Below are positions 22,989-27,097 of a stretch of 27,097 nt of DNA, in pieces. Position numbers and translations under genes: made by a program. The stretch lies in assembly GCA_017511325.1 (NCBI GenBank), contig JAFWKS010000449.1:1-27097 (forward strand). The letters are read 5' to 3'. Every line of letters begins with the position of its first letter. Positions within the stretch are counted from its first letter, which is position 1. Below the pieces are notes generated by a model that saw only the letters and a list, made by a program, of their open reading frames with translations, was not told the DNA's origin and ran no database searches. The stretch comes from Erysipelotrichaceae bacterium (GTDB lineage: Bacteria > Bacillota_I > Bacilli_A > Erysipelotrichales > Erysipelotrichaceae).

Positions 22989-23017
22989 TTGAAAGTCCTT
23001 TGAAAAAGTCATATTAT
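22989..23017 (+). promoter_or_regulatory. Promoter of the AAA/DUF4143 gene
   Basis: TTGAAA (22989-22994), a 17-bp spacer and TATTAT (23012-23017). GAGGA at 23024-23028, 6 nt before the ATG, is the ribosome site, so the leader is about ten bases. Confidence 0.6.
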
Positions 23018-23034
23018 GGGTTTGAGGACAGAAT

Positions 23035-24387
23035 ATGCTGAATAGAAAGATAGATCAGATTCTGATTGACTGGAAAAACAGGAAAGACAGAAAACCCTTG
23101 GTTATCAAAGGACTTAGACAATGTGGTAAGACATCCAGCGTAAGAGCTTTTGGTGAAAAATACTATGATCATGTCATCTACATGAATTTTCTGGAAGATC
23201 CTGGATACGCTTCTATTTTTTCCGGTTCTTTGAAGGTTGAAGATCTTGTGATGTATATATCGGCATATCTAGGGGCAGAAGCGGTCTTTGAAGAAGATAA
23301 TTCACTTATCATATTTGATGAAATTCAGCATTGTCCAAACGCCAGAACATCTTTGAAATTCTTTAAACTGGACGGTCGTTATGATGTAATTGCGACAGGT
23401 TCATTGTTGGGAGTCAGTGGATACAGAGATAATGAGTTGTCGATTCCGGTTGGCTTTGAAGATGTTGTTGAAATGTATCCTCTTGATTTTGAGGAGTTCC
23501 TTTGGGCTAATGGTATCTCTGATGACGTCATTTCTTTATTGAAGGAATGTTATGAGCAAATCACACCTGTTCCGGAAGCAATACATAATAGAATGAAGGA
23601 ACTTCTTCTGCAGTATATCGTCATTGGCGGTTTGCCTGAGGTTGTACAGAGGTTTATTGATACAAAACAGATTTCCCAGACATATTCTCTTCAAAAAAAT
23701 ATTCTCAACGAATATCGTGATGATATGGTCAAATATTCGCAGGGAAAAGATAAAACGAAAATACGTGAATGTTTTGATTCAATTCCTAAGCAACTGGCAA
23801 AAGACAATAAAAAATTTCAGTATTCTGTAATACGCAAAAAAGGAACTGCCGGAATGTATGAGGGTTCTTTAAAATGGGTCGAAGATGCCGGAATCATTGC
23901 AAGATGTTTTAATCTGAACATCATAGAGCTCCCGCTTGATGGAAACGCCATGGAAGATGTATTCAAGGTCTATATGTCCGATATTGGTCTTCTTACGGCA
24001 ATGTTGGAAGAAGGCACACAGTTTGATATCCTTCAGGGAGATCTGTATGGATATAAAGGCGCGATCTTTGAAAACCTGGTTGCCGATATGATGACCAAAG
24101 CAGGAAAGAAACTATATTACTACAGGAAGGATTCCGGGTTGGAAATTGATTTTATTATCAGGTATCATGGCAAAGCCACACTTCTGGAAGTCAAAGCAGT
24201 ATCCGGTAATGCGAAAAGCGTTAAAACGATACTTAATCATCCGGAGAAGTATCATGTAAATACAGCAATCAAACTTGGTGATTACAATGTCGGCAAAGTT
24301 GGGCCAATGATAACATTGCCTGCCTACATGACTTTTCTTTTGTTTGAACAGGATATTGTTAGTGTTGATAAAAACAATGTGCTATAA
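23035..24387 (+). CDS. AAA_14/DUF4143 ATPase with PD-(D/E)xK-like C-terminus
   Basis: 450 residues, the usual length of this family. Walker A GLRQCGKTS (26-34), Walker B LIIFDEIQ (91-98) and sensor-like IATGSLLG precede the family signature SIPVGFEDVVEMYPLDFEEFLWA. The C-terminal DUF4143 part has GAIFENLVADMM and then LEIDFIIRYHGKATLLEVKAVSG (Glu370, Asp372, Glu385, Lys387), the arrangement of a PD-(D/E)xK nuclease fold. Family members are common, variable accessory genes in gut Firmicutes and Bacteroidetes; their role is not settled, and defence or DNA processing has been suggested. It has its own promoter and ribosome site and stands alone next to the TnpB element. Confidence 0.85.
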   Translation: MLNRKIDQILIDWKNRKDRKPLVIKGLRQCGKTSSVRAFGEKYYDHVIYMNFLEDPGYASIFSGSLKVEDLVMYISAYLGAEAVFEEDNSLIIFDEIQHCPNARTSLKFFKLDGRYDVIATGSLLGVSGYRDNELSIPVGFEDVVEMYPLDFEEFLWANGISDDVISLLKECYEQITPVPEAIHNRMKELLLQYIVIGGLPEVVQRFIDTKQISQTYSLQKNILNEYRDDMVKYSQGKDKTKIRECFDSIPKQLAKDNKKFQYSVIRKKGTAGMYEGSLKWVEDAGIIARCFNLNIIELPLDGNAMEDVFKVYMSDIGLLTAMLEEGTQFDILQGDLYGYKGAIFENLVADMMTKAGKKLYYYRKDSGLEIDFIIRYHGKATLLEVKAVSGNAKSVKTILNHPEKYHVNTAIKLGDYNVGKVGPMITLPAYMTFLLFEQDIVSVDKNNVL

Positions 24388-24515
24388 GTTGATAACTAAC
24401 TTAAATGGTTGAGATTTAAACAGGAGCAAAACCATATTTAACATAATTGATAGAAGAACATAAAATAGATATTTCGGTTGACCTATTCAATTATCTGATA
24501 AACCTGAGGCATTAA

Positions 24516-25340
24516 TTACCACATCTTCCTGTATTCTTTAGGTGTGATACCTTCAACTTTTTTAAAAGCCCTGGAAAAATAGTTAGGGTCTTTTATTCCG
24601 CAGGATGAAGCTACATCCTCAATGCTTTCATCAGAGAATCTTAAAAGTTCTTTTGATCTGGTGATCCTTTTTTCCAGAATATAGTTATTGATCGTCGTAC
24701 CGTATCTTTCCTTGAAAGCTCTGGTCAAGTAAAACTTGTTTATATAGAATTGTTCAGATAACCGATCAAGAGAGATATCGGAAAGATAATTGGAATCGAT
24801 ATACTGCTTGATCGTATCAAGATTATATTTGCGGTTCCTGCTGGAATCTTCATATATTGTTTCAGACATCAAGAGATTAAGCAGATTGACCAGTTCATTG
24901 TAGATGTTCATATCCTTGAGATAGGCAGAAGAATCCGCAATATTATAGATATTGTTTATGATGTTAAGGTAACTGCTGCCGGGTGAACTGAAAGTGATCT
25001 TTCCCCCTCTTTCCAGATACTTGCTGAAGATATTTTTTAGATTGTTTCCATTGAAATGGACCCAGGCGATCTTCCAGTTATCGGAAGTGTGAGAGTATTC
25101 GTTCTGGCAGTTGATGAAGACACAATCTCCTTGTTTAAGTTTATAATCATCGTTTTGATATCTGAGAGTACCGTTTCCTTCTAAAACAGTAAAAAACAGG
25201 AAGGAATCCAGATAATTACGGTAACTGGTGTGTTTCTTTATGGACTTTGAAAAACCGCTTTCCTGAAGATAGAGAAGTGATTCTTTGGCAAAGCGGGAAG
25301 CTGTATATTGAATTCTTTTACTTTCAACAACATTATTCAT
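24516..25340 (-). CDS. AraC-family transcriptional regulator, divergent from gmd
   Basis: 274 residues. The N-terminal cupin-like sensor domain (about 30-110: FLFFTVLEGNGTLRYQNDDYKLKQGDCVFINCQNEYSHTS...WVHFNG) is the AraC_binding type that usually holds a sugar or other small ligand. The C-terminal pair of helix-turn-helix units spans about 172-272, ending in the AraC signature: ISLDRLSEQFYINKFYLTRAFKERYGTTINNYILEKR and IEDVASSCGIKDPNYFSRAFKKVEGITPKEYR. The ATG is the only suitable start and directly abuts the first direct repeat of the intergenic region, so the protein may repress itself. The regulated target is inferred to be the adjoining gmd-fcl operon. Confidence 0.88.
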   Translation of the reverse strand: MNNVVESKRIQYTASRFAKESLLYLQESGFSKSIKKHTSYRNYLDSFLFFTVLEGNGTLRYQNDDYKLKQGDCVFINCQNEYSHTSDNWKIAWVHFNGNNLKNIFSKYLERGGKITFSSPGSSYLNIINNIYNIADSSAYLKDMNIYNELVNLLNLLMSETIYEDSSRNRKYNLDTIKQYIDSNYLSDISLDRLSEQFYINKFYLTRAFKERYGTTINNYILEKRITRSKELLRFSDESIEDVASSCGIKDPNYFSRAFKKVEGITPKEYRKMW

Positions 25341-25382
25341 GTCAATATTGTGCTATAAAAAGTCAATTTTGTCTATTATAAT
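25341..25382. promoter_or_regulatory. AraC-type operator (21-bp direct repeat) and back-to-back -10 boxes
   Basis: GTCAATATTGT (25341-25351) and GTCAATTTTGT (25362-25372) are direct repeats differing at one base and exactly 21 bp apart, the half-site spacing known for AraC at araI. Next to them ATTATAAT (25375-25382) gives TATAAT on both strands: the gmd -10 (25377-25382) and an araC -10 (25380-25375). The gmd -35 position is poor (TATAAA), as expected for an activated promoter. A third partial copy, GTCAATTTT (25419-25427), lies between the gmd ribosome site and ATG. Confidence 0.6.
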
Positions 25383-25427
25383 CCCTTATTTAAGCATATA
25401 GAATAGATAAATGAAGGAGTCAATTTT

Positions 25428-26516
25428 ATGAAAAAAGCGTTAATAACCGGTGTTACAGGGCAGGATGGATCTTACCTGAGTGAATTCCTGCTGGATAAGA
25501 ACTATGAAGTACATGGAATAATCAGAAGATCTTCTGTAGATTACAGAGAAAGAATCAGTCATCTGGAAAACAATGAACATTTTCATCTGCATTATGGTGA
25601 CCTTGGAGATTCAATAAGTCTGGTTAAAAATATCAACGAAGTAAGACCGGACGAAATATACAACCTTGCTGCCCAATCGCATGTTCAGGTCTCCTTTGAT
25701 GTACCTGAATTTACAGCTGATATCGATGCGGTAGGCGTCTTGAGAATACTTGAAGCAGTCAGGATCTGCGGTCTTGAAAAGACCTGCAGGATCTATCAGG
25801 CTTCAACTTCTGAACTTTATGGAAAGGTCGAAGAAGTTCCACAGAAGGAAACGACACCATTCCATCCCTACAGCCCATATGCGGTAGCCAAGCAGTATGC
25901 CTTCTGGATCGTGAAGGAATACCGCGATGCCTACAACATGTTCTGTGCAAACGGCATTTTGTTCAACCACGAATCGGAAAGAAGAGGCGAGACCTTCGTC
26001 ACCAGAAAGATCACGCTGGCAGCTTCAAGGATCGCTCAGGGCAAACAGGATAAACTTTACCTGGGCAATCTTGATTCCTTAAGAGACTGGGGTTATGCGA
26101 AGGACTATGTTGAATGTATGTGGCTGATCCTGCAGCAGGACAAACCGGATGACTATGTCATAGCTACCGGTGTTCAGCATACCGTTAGAGAATTCTGTGA
26201 ACTGGCTTTCAAATACGCCGGCATTGAGCTGGAATTCAAAGGCCAGGGAGTTGATGAAAAAGGTTACGACAAAAAGACCGGTAAAGTATTGGTTGAAGTA
26301 TCCAAAGACTTCTATCGTCCAACGGATGTTGTAAATCTTTTAGGTGATCCTAGCAAGGCTAAGAATGAGCTCAAATGGAATCCGACCAAGACTTCCTTTG
26401 AAGAGTTGGTAAAACTCATGGTCGAACACGATATGCACAAGGTCGCGGTCGAAAGAGCTGAAGAACAGATCCACCGCAATCTGGCCGAATATCTGGAAAG
26501 GGGTATAAGCAAATGA
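25428..26516 (+). CDS. gmd: GDP-mannose 4,6-dehydratase
   Basis: 362 residues, full length. An extended [12 protein letters not shown] (8-16, NADP binding), [15 protein letters not shown] and GDLGD, the catalytic TSE (127-129) and Tyr151-x-x-x-Lys155 in PYAVAKQYA, then the Gmd-specific [20 protein letters not shown] and [19 protein letters not shown]. It converts GDP-D-mannose to GDP-4-keto-6-deoxy-D-mannose in the cytoplasm, the first step to GDP-L-fucose. AAGGAG lies 8 nt before the ATG. Its stop overlaps the start of fcl (ATGA), so the pathway genes are coupled. The product most likely feeds a capsule or exopolysaccharide. Confidence 0.95.
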   Translation: MKKALITGVTGQDGSYLSEFLLDKNYEVHGIIRRSSVDYRERISHLENNEHFHLHYGDLGDSISLVKNINEVRPDEIYNLAAQSHVQVSFDVPEFTADIDAVGVLRILEAVRICGLEKTCRIYQASTSELYGKVEEVPQKETTPFHPYSPYAVAKQYAFWIVKEYRDAYNMFCANGILFNHESERRGETFVTRKITLAASRIAQGKQDKLYLGNLDSLRDWGYAKDYVECMWLILQQDKPDDYVIATGVQHTVREFCELAFKYAGIELEFKGQGVDEKGYDKKTGKVLVEVSKDFYRPTDVVNLLGDPSKAKNELKWNPTKTSFEELVKLMVEHDMHKVAVERAEEQIHRNLAEYLERGISK

Positions 26517-27097
26517 TGGAGAAGGATGCCAAGATCTATGTCGCCGGCCACAAAGGCATGGTCGGTTCGGCAATACTAAGAAAACTGCAGAAGGACGGTT
26601 ACACAAACATAATCACCAGGACCCATAAGGAGCTCGATCTGTGCCGTCAGGATCAGGTCGAAAAGTTCTTTGAAGAAGAAAGACCTGAATATGTCTTCCT
26701 GGCTGCTGCTAAAGTTGGAGGCATTGTGGCAAACCAGAGCGCTCTAGCCGACTTCATGTATGACAACATGATCCTTGAGATGAACGTCATTCATTCAGCT
26801 TTCATGAATGGCTGCAGGAAGCTCGAATTTCTGGGTTCAAGCTGTATCTATCCGAGGATGGCTCCCCAACCCATGAAGGAATCATGTCTGCTTACCAGTG
26901 AACTGGAAAAGACCAATGAGGCCTACGCTTTGGCCAAGATATCAGGATTGAAATACTGCGAGTTTCTTAACAGACAGTATGGCACAGACTACATCTCTGT
27001 CATGCCTACAAATCTCTATGGTCCTAATGACAACTACCATCCTGAACATTCTCATGTCCTGCCGGCTTTGATCAGAAGGTTCCATGAGGCAAAGATA
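26513..27097 (+). CDS. fcl: GDP-L-fucose synthase, 3'-truncated by window edge
   Basis: 195 codons are visible, open at the right edge (full proteins have about 310). GHKGMVGSA (12-20) is the NADP-binding GxxGxx[22 protein letters not shown] (Ser109/Ser110, Cys111) and Tyr138-x-x-x-Lys142 in AYALAKISG are the catalytic residues of the epimerase/reductase, followed by [32 protein letters not shown], near-identical to the family consensus. It epimerises and reduces the Gmd product to GDP-L-fucose. The start may be the ATG at 26513 (overlapping the gmd stop) or the next codon at 26516; GGAAAGGGG upstream suits either. Confidence 0.94.
   Translation, partial: MMEKDAKIYVAGHKGMVGSAILRKLQKDGYTNIITRTHKELDLCRQDQVEKFFEEERPEYVFLAAAKVGGIVANQSALADFMYDNMILEMNVIHSAFMNGCRKLEFLGSSCIYPRMAPQPMKESCLLTSELEKTNEAYALAKISGLKYCEFLNRQYGTDYISVMPTNLYGPNDNYHPEHSHVLPALIRRFHEAKI

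Larger units (their letters stand above)
22668..23034. other. Intergenic: left end of the TnpB element, then loaP terminator remnant and ATPase promoter
   Basis: 22668-22872 is the element's left end. It holds an AT-rich tnpB upstream region with TATAAT on the minus strand (22724-22719), a 9-bp inverted repeat TAATTCAAG/CTTGAATTA (22701-22741) and the end hairpin (22832-22854). 22875-22893 (AAAATC-TGTA-GATTTT-TTT) is a weak terminator that probably belonged to fic-loaP before the insertion. 22989-23017 is the promoter of the ATPase gene. I see no gene in between. Confidence 0.55.

Noticed and set aside
25759..26606. Minus-strand ORFs within gmd and fcl
   Set aside because: They are shadows of strongly conserved sugar-nucleotide genes.
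1..27097. tRNA or rRNA genes
   Set aside because: No T-loop (GGTTCRANTCC) with matching acceptor ends and no rRNA-like stretch was seen on either strand.

Overview
The window looks like a chromosomal segment of a low-to-moderate GC Firmicute (Bacillota). Purine-rich Shine-Dalgarno sites (AGGAGG-type), TTGACA/TATAAT promoters, lipoprotein signal peptides, an OppABCDF operon and a KtrB/TrkH-type potassium system all point that way. TGA is used as stop and TGG encodes Trp, so it is not a Mollicute with code 4. The flavour of the proteins (DUF3810, PrsW, YtcJ-like amidohydrolase, AAA/DUF4143, LoaP-like NusG paralogue) suggests a gut or oral Erysipelotrichia-like organism, but the family is an inference.

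Layout. 1-1.7 kb: 3' part of a secreted or surface lipase-like protein that ends on a sortase-motif-like peptide. 1.9-3.1 kb: ElaA-type acetyltransferase and PrsW-type membrane protease. 3.1-6.1 kb (minus): transglutaminase-like lipoprotein and YtcJ-like amidohydrolase; the amidohydrolase converges on prsW, and one perfect palindrome carries both stop codons. 6.2-7.3 kb: DUF3810 membrane metalloprotease candidate. 7.3-13.1 kb: complete oligopeptide transporter oppABCDF with its own strong promoter, two operator-like palindromes, an attenuator-like hairpin after oppA and a terminator after oppF. 13.3-14.0 kb (minus): tcdA. 14.0-15.7 kb: degraded AT-rich stretch and a Fic gene broken by a frameshift in a C6 tract. 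15.9-18.4 kb: potassium uptake operon of two RCK-type proteins and TrkH/KtrB. 18.5-19.4 kb: DUF349 coiled-coil protein. 19.6-21.3 kb: a second, intact Fic gene overlapping a LoaP-like NusG paralogue. 21.27-22.87 kb: a TnpB-only IS200/IS605-type element. 23.0-24.4 kb: AAA/DUF4143 ATPase. 24.5-27.1 kb: AraC-type regulator divergent from gmd-fcl (GDP-L-fucose synthesis), which runs off the window.

Most notable. The ends of the TnpB element can be placed to the base: two matching hairpins, with their foot tetranucleotides co-varying with the cleavage tetranucleotides as in IS608. On that placement the element entered exactly at the loaP stop codon and replaced it with its own stop without changing the protein. 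A Fic enzyme translationally overlapping a processive antiterminator, under an 11-bp iteron-like promoter array and near a deoxysugar/surface-polysaccharide locus, is the best candidate for an undescribed regulatory unit. An AraC-type 21-bp direct repeat, a duplicated transglutaminase-like lipoprotein with its triad residues divided between copies, and four genes with a -10 box 6-8 nt before the start codon (leaderless) also deserve attention.
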